Below, piece by piece: positions 1 through 5,770 of a DNA stretch of 8,431 nt (position 1 is its first letter; each line of letters starts with the position of its first letter). The notes under the pieces are model-generated. The model had not been told where the DNA came from and did not search any database. It saw only the letters and a program-made list of their open reading frames with translations. Origin of the DNA: Ferruginibacter sp. (lineage in GTDB: Bacteria; Bacteroidota; Bacteroidia; Chitinophagales; Chitinophagaceae); assembly GCA_030831725.1 (NCBI GenBank), contig JAURKN010000205.1:1-8431 (forward strand). Direction: 5' to 3'. Position numbers and translations under genes: made by a program.

Positions 1-2
1 AA

Positions 3-500
3 AAGCAACAGGCAGCACTTCAACTTTTTGACATACAAAAAGAATTGGGAAAATTGAGTATGGATTGGCAACTAAAAAATAACAGTAACATTTATCGTAC
101 TCCATTGAATAAGGATTACTTGTCTTGGAGATATGCTGATTGTCCTGTTGCCACATATGGCGCTTTGATTGAACCCGGAAAATTCGGCATCATTTTCCGC
201 CTAAAAAAAGTATTCAATTTCACGGAACTCAGAATCTGTGAAACATGGGTGGAGCAGGAAGAACACCTTATTGAACTAATGCATGCAAAAAAGAAAATCA
301 TAAGGAAAATTCGTCCTGCCATGGTGACCTGCTCCGGAATTTTTCATTTTGATGCTGGATCAAAAAATCCATTGGGATTATTTGGGCCATTCAGTAAAGG
401 GCCATTAACTACACTTAGGCCACTATCGGATGAATCGCTAACTTCATTCAAACAATTCGAATCTTGGTCGCCTTCATTGGGGACGATGGAATTATTTTAA
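3..500 (+). CDS. GNAT-type acyltransferase, C-terminal part (5' end outside window)
   Basis: The frame is open to the left edge, so the 165 residues seen here are the C-terminal part of a longer protein; the TTG at 45 and the ATG at 60 are probably internal codons. The segment has the pattern Y-L-S-W-R-Y at visible residues 39-44, then a Y-G strand and a helical stretch rich in Lys, and it ends in S-L-G-T-M-E-L-F. This W-R-Y arrangement followed by an E-L-F terminus is familiar from the second half of GNAT/FemAB-like N-acyltransferases encoded in Bacteroidota polysaccharide clusters. Such proteins are thought to transfer an acyl group to an amino sugar or similar acceptor in the cytoplasm; the substrate here is unknown. 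The stop codon lies one base before the next start, which implies one transcript. The acetyl-CoA binding loop cannot be checked because the N-terminal half is missing. Family assignment is from recalled pattern only and is moderate. Confidence 0.6.
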   Translation, partial: KQQAALQLFDIQKELGKLSMDWQLKNNSNIYRTPLNKDYLSWRYADCPVATYGALIEPGKFGIIFRLKKVFNFTELRICETWVEQEEHLIELMHAKKKIIRKIRPAMVTCSGIFHFDAGSKNPLGLFGPFSKGPLTTLRPLSDESLTSFKQFESWSPSLGTMELF

Positions 501-501
501 C

Positions 502-1644
502 ATGGATGTCGCACTCGTCATATTGCTGATTCTGTTGATCAATTCATATTTGGTCAAGCTGTTCGTGAGTAATTATCCGGCACGTTCAGAGTCTTATTTG
601 TGGCTTCTTTTTAGTGTTCATTTTTTGCTTACAATCGCCTATTTGTTGTATAGTGCTTCCTCTCGAAGCGATTCGGTGAATTATTACAATAAGACCTATT
701 ATGCTGAGAATGCAATGGTCTTTTTTTACACCGGAACCAAATTCATCGGTTTTCTGGCCTATCCTTTTGTGCAAATTCTGGGCTTGTCTTATTACGCTGT
801 CATGCTTGTTTTCTCCTACTTTGGCTATCTTGCTATCGTAGCATTTTATCTGGCAGCAGTTGAAAATATCCAATTGCCTGCAACATGGAATAATTTGTCA
901 CCATTAGAGCTGGTTTTTCTTTTGCCCAATGTTCATTTTTGGACATCCTCGCTAGGAAAAGGAAGCGCTATCACATTTGGAATTGGGCTTTTTGCTTTTG
1001 GCCTGAGTAGAATCAACAGACGTATTCTTATTACCATTCTAGGTGCATTCCTGATTTATATGATTCGCCCTCATATCCTTTTGGCTATCGTTATCGCCTC
1101 TATGCTGGGATTGCTATTAACCAACGGAGGATTAAAGGGTTATGTAAAATGGTCGTTGATTGTTATCGCCACAGTTTTGTTTGTTTATGTGAGTGGTGAT
1201 GTACTTAAATTTACCGATACAGAGTCGCTTGACATCACAAGCTCTTCTTCGCTTTCACATAGAACGATGGAGCTCACAAAAGCTTCTTCAGGTATCGACA
1301 TCAACAATTATAATTTCTTTTTTAAAATGTTTACCTTTTGGTTCAGGCCGTTGTTCTTCGATGGGCTTGGAGCCCTCGGGATACTTGCCTCTTTTGAAAA
1401 TCTGATTTGTTTGATTATGGCATTTGCCATCATACGAGGTGCTGTAAGGAGATGGTCTGGATGGAATGGCTTATTTCGAATTCAACTCTTCATTTTTTTA
1501 CTCGGATCTTTCATCCTATCTCAAGTAACCGGTAATTTGGGTATCGCATTGAGACAGAAAGCTCAATTGATGCCATTCTTTTTTATTTTATATTGCAAGG
1601 CGATATCCCTTCCTTTCGCCACAAAAAGAAACGTAACGCAATAG
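502..1644 (+). CDS. Polytopic membrane protein, candidate Wzy/EpsG-type polysaccharide polymerase
   Basis: The 380-residue product is very hydrophobic, with roughly ten membrane segments (for example near residues 2-21, 33-52, 95-117, 155-169, 174-198, 215-231, 288-311, 325-341 and 352-369) and a polar loop around 232-270. It has no soluble catalytic domain. Features that resemble Wzy/EpsG-like polymerases are the early S-D-S-x-N-Y-Y motif (56-61), the H-F-W-T-S-S-L-G-K motif (145-153) before a membrane helix, the R-P-H at 189-191 after a helix, and a late R-Q-K-A-Q-L-M-P-F (351-359). In this family conserved Arg residues in loops are thought to bind the lipid-linked donor and acceptor. If the call is right, it joins undecaprenyl-diphosphate-linked repeat units at the outer face of the inner membrane. 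Polymerases diverge strongly and no homology search was possible, so a ligase or unrelated transporter is not excluded. The ATG follows the upstream stop after one base, and the gene lies 13 nt before the deacetylase. Confidence 0.6.
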   Translation: MDVALVILLILLINSYLVKLFVSNYPARSESYLWLLFSVHFLLTIAYLLYSASSRSDSVNYYNKTYYAENAMVFFYTGTKFIGFLAYPFVQILGLSYYAVMLVFSYFGYLAIVAFYLAAVENIQLPATWNNLSPLELVFLLPNVHFWTSSLGKGSAITFGIGLFAFGLSRINRRILITILGAFLIYMIRPHILLAIVIASMLGLLLTNGGLKGYVKWSLIVIATVLFVYVSGDVLKFTDTESLDITSSSSLSHRTMELTKASSGIDINNYNFFFKMFTFWFRPLFFDGLGALGILASFENLICLIMAFAIIRGAVRRWSGWNGLFRIQLFIFLLGSFILSQVTGNLGIALRQKAQLMPFFFILYCKAISLPFATKRNVTQ

Positions 1645-1657
1645 CAAAAAACCAATC

Positions 1658-2644
1658 ATGAAAACCCAGGGAATATTCTCCATATCATTAGATTTCGAGC
1701 TTCACTGGGGGTGCTTTGAGCATATGCAGAAGCTAAGCGAAAAGGAGAAAAGGTATTTTATCAATACAAGAAATACCATACCAAAATTGCTATCACTTTT
1801 TGAATCCTACGGAATTCATGTAACATGGGCAACTGTGGGTATGTTATATAACCGAAACGTGGATGAGTGGAAAAAAAACAAGCCCAGTCTCATACCTGCT
1901 TTTGAAAATCATGATGTTTCCGCTTATAAATGGGTCAACAAACACGGTTTTTTTTCTGAAGAAGACCCGTTCCATTTTGCTCCTGAACTGATTCAACGTA
2001 TAAAATCTACCCCTTTTCAAGAAATCGGTACACATACCTATGCGCACTATTTTTGTTTGGAGAAAGGACAAACAGCTGCACAATTCAGAGAAGATTTGAT
2101 CACTGCTTGTAAGCTTGCAAAAGCAGAAGGCACTGAGATTAAGTCTTTGGTATTTCCCAGAAACCAGTTCAATAAAGACTACTTGTCCATTTGTCACGAG
2201 CTTGGGATCACCTCTGTAAGATCCAATCCCGATATTTGGTATTGGACATCCTCAGCCGATTCGAGTCTGTTAAAAAGAATTTTCAGAACAGGTGATGCAT
2301 ACTTGAAATTTCAGCCATATAAAATGGTTTTTTTGAATGAGATCCGAGCTGATGAACTTCCCATCCAATTGCCTGCAGCAAGACTCTACAGGCCATGGAA
2401 ACCTCGATTCCCATTGTTGAACAAGCTAAAAATGCGAAGGATACTGAACGAAATGACCGAAGCTGCCCAATTGGGTGGGTATTATCATATTTGGTGGCAT
2501 CCCGAAAATCTTGGAAATCATCCCGAAGAGTGTTTGTCTGAAATCAGAGTGATGCTAGAACATTTTAAAAAACTGGAAGCCGATTATGGCTTCGAAAGTC
2601 TGACCATGGGAGAAACAACCGAAAAGTTAATTCGCGCCAGATGA
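1658..2644 (+). CDS. Polysaccharide deacetylase, NodB-homology (CE4) family, no signal peptide
   Basis: This 328-residue protein has the main marks of a carbohydrate esterase family 4 (NodB homology) domain. The first motif is S-L-D-F-E-L-H-W-G (residues 10-18), with Asp12 as likely catalytic base and Glu14 in the place usually held by a metal-binding Asp. The metal-binding H-T-Y-A-H follows at 126-130 (His126, His130), then V-F-P-R-N-Q-F-N (165-172), which corresponds to the Arg/Pro motif, and a late H-I-W-W-H-P-E-N-L-G (277-286) that supplies the final His motif. The family removes N- or O-acetyl groups from sugars using a divalent metal. The N-terminus runs straight into the first domain strand, so there is no signal peptide or membrane anchor and it should act in the cytoplasm, plausibly on a nucleotide- or lipid-linked sugar rather than on finished polymer. 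Its last four bases overlap the next start as ATGA, which suggests translational coupling to the glycosyltransferase. The substrate is unknown. Confidence 0.88.
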   Translation: MKTQGIFSISLDFELHWGCFEHMQKLSEKEKRYFINTRNTIPKLLSLFESYGIHVTWATVGMLYNRNVDEWKKNKPSLIPAFENHDVSAYKWVNKHGFFSEEDPFHFAPELIQRIKSTPFQEIGTHTYAHYFCLEKGQTAAQFREDLITACKLAKAEGTEIKSLVFPRNQFNKDYLSICHELGITSVRSNPDIWYWTSSADSSLLKRIFRTGDAYLKFQPYKMVFLNEIRADELPIQLPAARLYRPWKPRFPLLNKLKMRRILNEMTEAAQLGGYYHIWWHPENLGNHPEECLSEIRVMLEHFKKLEADYGFESLTMGETTEKLIRAR

Positions 2645-3816
2645 CAAATGCAAAAAAAGAATCTCCCGTTTTGGTTAGAATCACAACGGTTCCGATTTCA
2701 TTGAAAGTGTTGTTGAAAGGACAGATGAAATTCATGAAATCGAATGGGTTTGAAGTCATCATGATTAGTGATGATGGTCCGGAGGTTGACGCGTTGGTTG
2801 AACAGGAAGGATGTGAGCATATAACGACTAAGCTTACACGAAAAATCACACCGCTGCAAGATTTGATTTCTCTGATCAAGCTCACACGGATTCTTAAAAA
2901 AATAAATCCTGATATCGTACATACCCATACACCCAAAGCGGGACTCATAGGCATGTGGGCTGCATATTTTGCACGTGTTCCAGTTCGGCTTCACACCATT
3001 GCCGGTCTTCCATGGGTTGAATCAAGTGGATTATTGAAAAAGCTACTGATCGCAGTTGAAAAATGCACCGCTTTTCCAGCTCATGCTGTTTTTCCGAATT
3101 CAAAAAAACAGATGGCGTTCCTAAAAGAGCATGGCATAGCGAAAAATAAAATGAGTGTGCTAGGACACGGCTCCAGCAATGGCATAAATTTGAATTTTTT
3201 TTCACCCAATGATATAATCAAAGCCGAAGGGGAAGCGCTTAAAGTGAAATCAAGACTTAAATCGGGAGGATGGATTTGGGTTTTTGTGGGAAGGGTGGTC
3301 AAAGACAAAGGAATAGCAGAACTTTTGATCGCGTTTGATCAGGTTGTTGCCCAATATCCGAATGACCAACTCTGGCTGGTTGGAAATATGGAAACGAACC
3401 TTGACCCATTAGATGAAAAAGACATGAGGATGATTCATGAACACGAAAACATCATTTGGTGGGACTATCAACAAGATGTCAGGCCTTTTTTACTTGCTTC
3501 AGATGTACTGACTTTCCCAAGCTATAGAGAGGGTTTTCCGAATGTGCCCCTTCAGGCCGCTGCACTTGACTGTATGCTTATTCTTTCAAACATCAATGGT
3601 TGCAACGAAATTGTTGAAGATGGTTTGAACGGAATGCTTGTAGAGCCGAAATCTTCAAAAGCGCTCACAGATGCCATGTTTTTTGCAAGGAACAACCCCG
3701 ACGTCAAATCGCAGATGACAGAAAAAATCAGGCAAAAAATCAGAACGCACTACAATCAGGAAACCTTGTGGGGTCTATTGCTTGAAGAATATCGAAAAAG
3801 GATACATAGAAATTAA
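2641..3816 (+). CDS. Glycosyltransferase family 4 (CapM/PglA-like), GT-B fold
   Basis: The 391-residue product has the two-domain GT-B layout. The N-terminal acceptor domain carries V-H-T-H-T-P-K-A-G-L-I-G (93-104) and R-L-H-T-I-A-G-L-P (116-124), typical of CapM/PglA-like enzymes. The C-terminal donor domain has V-F-V-G-R-V-V-K-D-K-G (214-224), a phosphate-binding segment, and S-Y-R-E-G-F-P-N-V-P-L-Q-A (294-306), followed by I-N-G-C-N-E-I-V (318-325) and G-L-N-G (328-331). The classical E-x7-E donor motif appears as Glu297-x7-Gln305; I recall Gln at this place in related Bacteroidota enzymes, so it need not mean inactivity. There is no signal peptide, and the enzyme should work at the cytoplasmic membrane face, transferring a nucleotide-activated sugar onto an undecaprenyl-diphosphate-linked sugar. 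It lies next to a PglC-like transferase, as PglA-type enzymes often do, so it probably adds the second sugar. The start overlaps the upstream stop by 4 nt. Donor and linkage cannot be read from the sequence. Confidence 0.9.
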   Translation: MTNAKKESPVLVRITTVPISLKVLLKGQMKFMKSNGFEVIMISDDGPEVDALVEQEGCEHITTKLTRKITPLQDLISLIKLTRILKKINPDIVHTHTPKAGLIGMWAAYFARVPVRLHTIAGLPWVESSGLLKKLLIAVEKCTAFPAHAVFPNSKKQMAFLKEHGIAKNKMSVLGHGSSNGINLNFFSPNDIIKAEGEALKVKSRLKSGGWIWVFVGRVVKDKGIAELLIAFDQVVAQYPNDQLWLVGNMETNLDPLDEKDMRMIHEHENIIWWDYQQDVRPFLLASDVLTFPSYREGFPNVPLQAAALDCMLILSNINGCNEIVEDGLNGMLVEPKSSKALTDAMFFARNNPDVKSQMTEKIRQKIRTHYNQETLWGLLLEEYRKRIHRN

Positions 3817-3826
3817 ACATACTACA

Positions 3827-4435
3827 ATGTTTTATTCCCATTTTATAAAAAACCTCCTAGATTGTTTAGCGGCCTTTTTTGCACTTGTTTTGCTTTTGCC
3901 ATTGATTTTTGTTTTGATTGTGCTTCTTTTCATTACAGGTCATAGGACTGTTTTTTTTGTCCAGAAAAGAGTGGGTAGAAATGGGCGGGTGTTTCATTTG
4001 CTCAAATTCAAAAGCATGACCGACGCCAGGGACAAGAATGGACAGTTATTGTCTGATGCGGAACGATTGACTTCGTTTGGAAAATGGCTGAGAAGAAGTT
4101 CGTTGGATGAAATTCCACAATTGGTCAATGTGTTGAAAGGAGATATGAGTTTGGTAGGTCCTCGTCCTTTATTAACGGAATACATGCCTTTATACAGCGA
4201 AGAGCAGCAAAAACGACACTTGGTAAAGCCCGGAATTACTGGATGGGCTCAGGTAAATGGCAGAAATGCCATATCCTGGACTAAAAAATTCGAGCTGGAT
4301 GTTTGGTATGTGAATAATCAAAGCTTTTGGCTCGATTGTAAGATCATTTTTCTCACGCTCGGACGCGTTTTTCGCTCAGAAGGCATAAACCAGGATGGGA
4401 ATGCTACAATGGAGCCGTTTCGGGGGGAGCAATGA
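3827..4435 (+). CDS. PglC-like phosphoglycosyl transferase (monotopic initiating sugar transferase)
   Basis: The product is 202 residues, the usual size of small PglC-type sugar transferases without the extra N-terminal membrane domain of WcaJ-like forms. A hydrophobic stretch at residues 9-36 would be the re-entrant membrane helix. The catalytic Asp-Glu pair is Asp94-Glu95 in R-R-S-S-L-D-E-I-P-Q-L (89-99), followed by G-D-M-S-L-V-G-P-R-P (105-114) and K-P-G-I-T-G-W-A-Q-V-N-G-R-N (134-147). The C-terminus has the E-G-I-N-Q-D-G-N-A-T-M (185-195) pattern common in this subgroup. The family transfers a sugar 1-phosphate from a UDP-sugar to undecaprenyl phosphate, the first committed step of repeat-unit assembly; a diamino-trideoxy or amino-dideoxy sugar is plausible given the genes downstream. 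The ATG at 3827 was chosen, 10 nt after the upstream stop, because an earlier in-frame TTG at 3782 would add 15 residues with no family support and overlap the glycosyltransferase. Confidence 0.92.
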   Translation: MFYSHFIKNLLDCLAAFFALVLLLPLIFVLIVLLFITGHRTVFFVQKRVGRNGRVFHLLKFKSMTDARDKNGQLLSDAERLTSFGKWLRRSSLDEIPQLVNVLKGDMSLVGPRPLLTEYMPLYSEEQQKRHLVKPGITGWAQVNGRNAISWTKKFELDVWYVNNQSFWLDCKIIFLTLGRVFRSEGINQDGNATMEPFRGEQ

Positions 4436-4525
4436 TTATTTCGAAGAAAATCTGTCAATCTTCCGTTTTTCACCCTGATTTGACTATATCCAATCTTAAT
4501 TCATTATTAATTAATGTCAAGTTTC

Positions 4526-4557
4526 TTTCAACAACATCTAAGAAAAACGTATCTTTA
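4526..4557 (+). promoter_or_regulatory. Possible Bacteroidota sigma-ABfr-type promoter before the aminotransferase
   Basis: The sequence TTTC at 4526-4529 and TATCTTTA at 4550-4557 are separated by 20 nt. This matches the known Bacteroidota pattern TTTG, 19-21 nt, TAnnTTTG with one mismatch in each element. It would start transcription roughly 60 nt before the GTG of the aminotransferase and could drive aminotransferase, dehydratase and perhaps the PorP/SprF gene. The stretch is AT-rich, so such a match can arise by chance; there is no experimental support. Confidence 0.3.
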
Positions 4558-4585
4558 ACACAATATTGGCATTATTTCACAAGTC

Positions 4586-4609
4586 CTGAATGAAAAAAAT
4601 TTCATTCGG
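4586..4609 (+). other. Hairpin 18 nt upstream of the aminotransferase start
   Basis: GAATGAAA (4588-4595) pairs perfectly with TTTCATTC (4600-4607) around an AAAA loop, and the stem can be extended by a T-G and a C-G pair. No run of T follows on the + strand, so it does not look like an intrinsic terminator for the upstream gene. It ends 18 nt before the GTG start and could affect translation initiation or mRNA stability of the aminotransferase transcript, but the stem is AT-rich and weak. Confidence 0.35.
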
Positions 4610-4627
4610 TACAACAAACAGCTTAGG

Positions 4628-5770
4628 GTGTCCAGAATCTGGTTGTCTTCACCTCATATGGGTGAACAGGAAAAAAAGTATGTGGAGGAGGCATTTCAAA
4701 CGAATTGGGTAGCCCCTCTTGGTCCGAATGTTGATATATTTGAAAAACAACTTTCGGAATATTTGGGGTTGAAAGGTGCAGTTTCATTAAGCTCAGGCAC
4801 TGCCGCACTCCATCTTGCTCTTTTGGCATTGGATGTTCAAAAGGATGATGTGGTGTTGTGTCAGAGTTTCACTTTTGCCGCTTCCGCATTCCCGATAACA
4901 TACTGCGGTGCCGAACCAGTTTTCATAGACAGCGAAATGGATACCTGGAACATGGATCCCGAATTGCTGAGAATGGCACTTCAGGAGATGAAAGACAAGG
5001 GGAAGAAAGTAAAGGCCATCATTGTGGTTCATCTATATGGAATGCCCGCTAAGATGGATGAGATTTTAGACATCGCATCGGCTTATGGTGTTCCTGTAAT
5101 AGAAGATGCCGCTGAAGCTTTAGGTAGCAGATACAACGATAGAAATTGTGGAGCTATGGGAAAAATTTCCATCTTGAGCTTCAATGGAAATAAGATCATC
5201 ACCACAAGTGGAGGAGGCGCATTGGTCAGTAATGATGAAGGGTCTTTGAAATTTGCCCGTCACATATCCGCTCAGGCGAAAGAACCGGTTCCGTATTATT
5301 TGCATCATCAAATCGGTTACAATTACAGGATGAGCAATATATGTGCTGGAATTGGAAGAGGACAAATGGAAGTTTTGGCGGATAGGATTGAAGTAAGAAG
5401 ATCTCATTTCGAAACCTATAAAAACAAACTGTCGGATATCAAAGGCATTTCCTTTCTGGAAGAGCCGGTTGGTTTTTTTTCCAATAGATGGCTGACGACA
5501 ATGATTTTGGATGAGGAGGTTTTTGTGAATGATGCGGTCGAAGCGATGAGGCAAGCCCTTGAAACCAAGAACATCGAAACCAGAGCTCTTTGGAAGCCTC
5601 TGCACCAGCAGCCTGTTTTTGATTCTTGCCGTTCTTTTTTGAACGGCGCATCCGATAAGTTGTACAAAACCGGTATTTGTTTGCCAAGCGGTTCAAACAT
5701 GAGTAAAGAAACTTTGGAAATGGTCATAGATGAAATAAAACAAGTGTTATCCAACTTGACCAAAGCATGA
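4628..5770 (+). CDS. DegT/DnrJ/EryC1/StrS aminotransferase, PglE-like (UDP-4-keto-sugar aminotransferase)
   Basis: The 380-residue protein is a full-length PLP-dependent aminotransferase of the DegT family. The opening I-W-L-S-S-P-H-M-G (4-12) and N-W-V-A-P-L-G-P-N (26-34) are typical of enzymes acting on nucleotide 4-keto-hexoses. S-L-S-S-G-T-A-A-L-H-L (53-63) binds the cofactor phosphate, Asp160 in V-I-E-D-A-A-E-A-L-G (157-166) contacts the pyridine nitrogen, and Lys189 in S-F-N-G-N-K (184-189) is the Schiff-base lysine. G-I-G-R-G-Q-M-E-V-L (241-250) is also characteristic. The expected reaction is glutamate-dependent amination of a UDP-4-keto-6-deoxy-sugar made by the downstream dehydratase, giving a UDP-4-amino-4,6-dideoxy-HexNAc. 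The GTG at 4628 is preferred because it gives the normal family N-terminus and no nearby upstream ATG lies in frame before the stop at 4556; no Shine-Dalgarno sequence is seen. It overlaps the dehydratase start by 4 nt, which fits sequential enzymes. The exact substrate is inferred from context. Confidence 0.92.
   Translation: MSRIWLSSPHMGEQEKKYVEEAFQTNWVAPLGPNVDIFEKQLSEYLGLKGAVSLSSGTAALHLALLALDVQKDDVVLCQSFTFAASAFPITYCGAEPVFIDSEMDTWNMDPELLRMALQEMKDKGKKVKAIIVVHLYGMPAKMDEILDIASAYGVPVIEDAAEALGSRYNDRNCGAMGKISILSFNGNKIITTSGGGALVSNDEGSLKFARHISAQAKEPVPYYLHHQIGYNYRMSNICAGIGRGQMEVLADRIEVRRSHFETYKNKLSDIKGISFLEEPVGFFSNRWLTTMILDEEVFVNDAVEAMRQALETKNIETRALWKPLHQQPVFDSCRSFLNGASDKLYKTGICLPSGSNMSKETLEMVIDEIKQVLSNLTKA

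Larger units (their letters stand above)
4436..4627. other. Intergenic gap, 192 nt, the largest in the cluster
   Basis: This AT-rich stretch separates the sugar transferase from the aminotransferase, whereas all other gene junctions are between a 4-nt overlap and 21 nt. It contains a possible Bacteroidota-type promoter (4526-4557) and a hairpin (4586-4609). An ATG at 4432, overlapping the sugar transferase stop as ATGA, opens a 53-codon frame ending at 4593. Its translation begins M-I-I-S-K-K and shows no glycine-rich loop, hexapeptide repeat, signal peptide or other recognisable feature, so I do not call it a gene. In related clusters a PglD-like acetyltransferase often occupies this place; nothing here looks like one. 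Confidence 0.7.

Noticed and set aside
2941..3816. Gln305 in place of the second Glu of the GT4 E-x7-E motif as a sign of an inactive enzyme
   Set aside because: As recalled, Gln at this position is common in related Bacteroidota CapM-like enzymes, and the remaining motifs are intact.
3782..3826. Upstream TTG start for the sugar transferase
   Set aside because: It would add 15 residues without family support and overlap the glycosyltransferase by 35 nt; ATG 3827 gives the normal PglC length.
4506..4515. ATTAATTAAT palindrome in the intergenic gap as an operator
   Set aside because: A short, pure A/T palindrome is expected by chance in this AT-rich stretch and no second copy was noticed.
4586..4609. 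Hairpin as an intrinsic terminator of the sugar transferase gene
   Set aside because: The stem is AT-rich and no T-run follows it on the + strand.
5120..5605. Long open frame on the minus strand (161 codons) inside the aminotransferase
   Set aside because: It lies wholly opposite a well-supported enzyme gene and its translation has no recognisable motif; it is a shadow frame.
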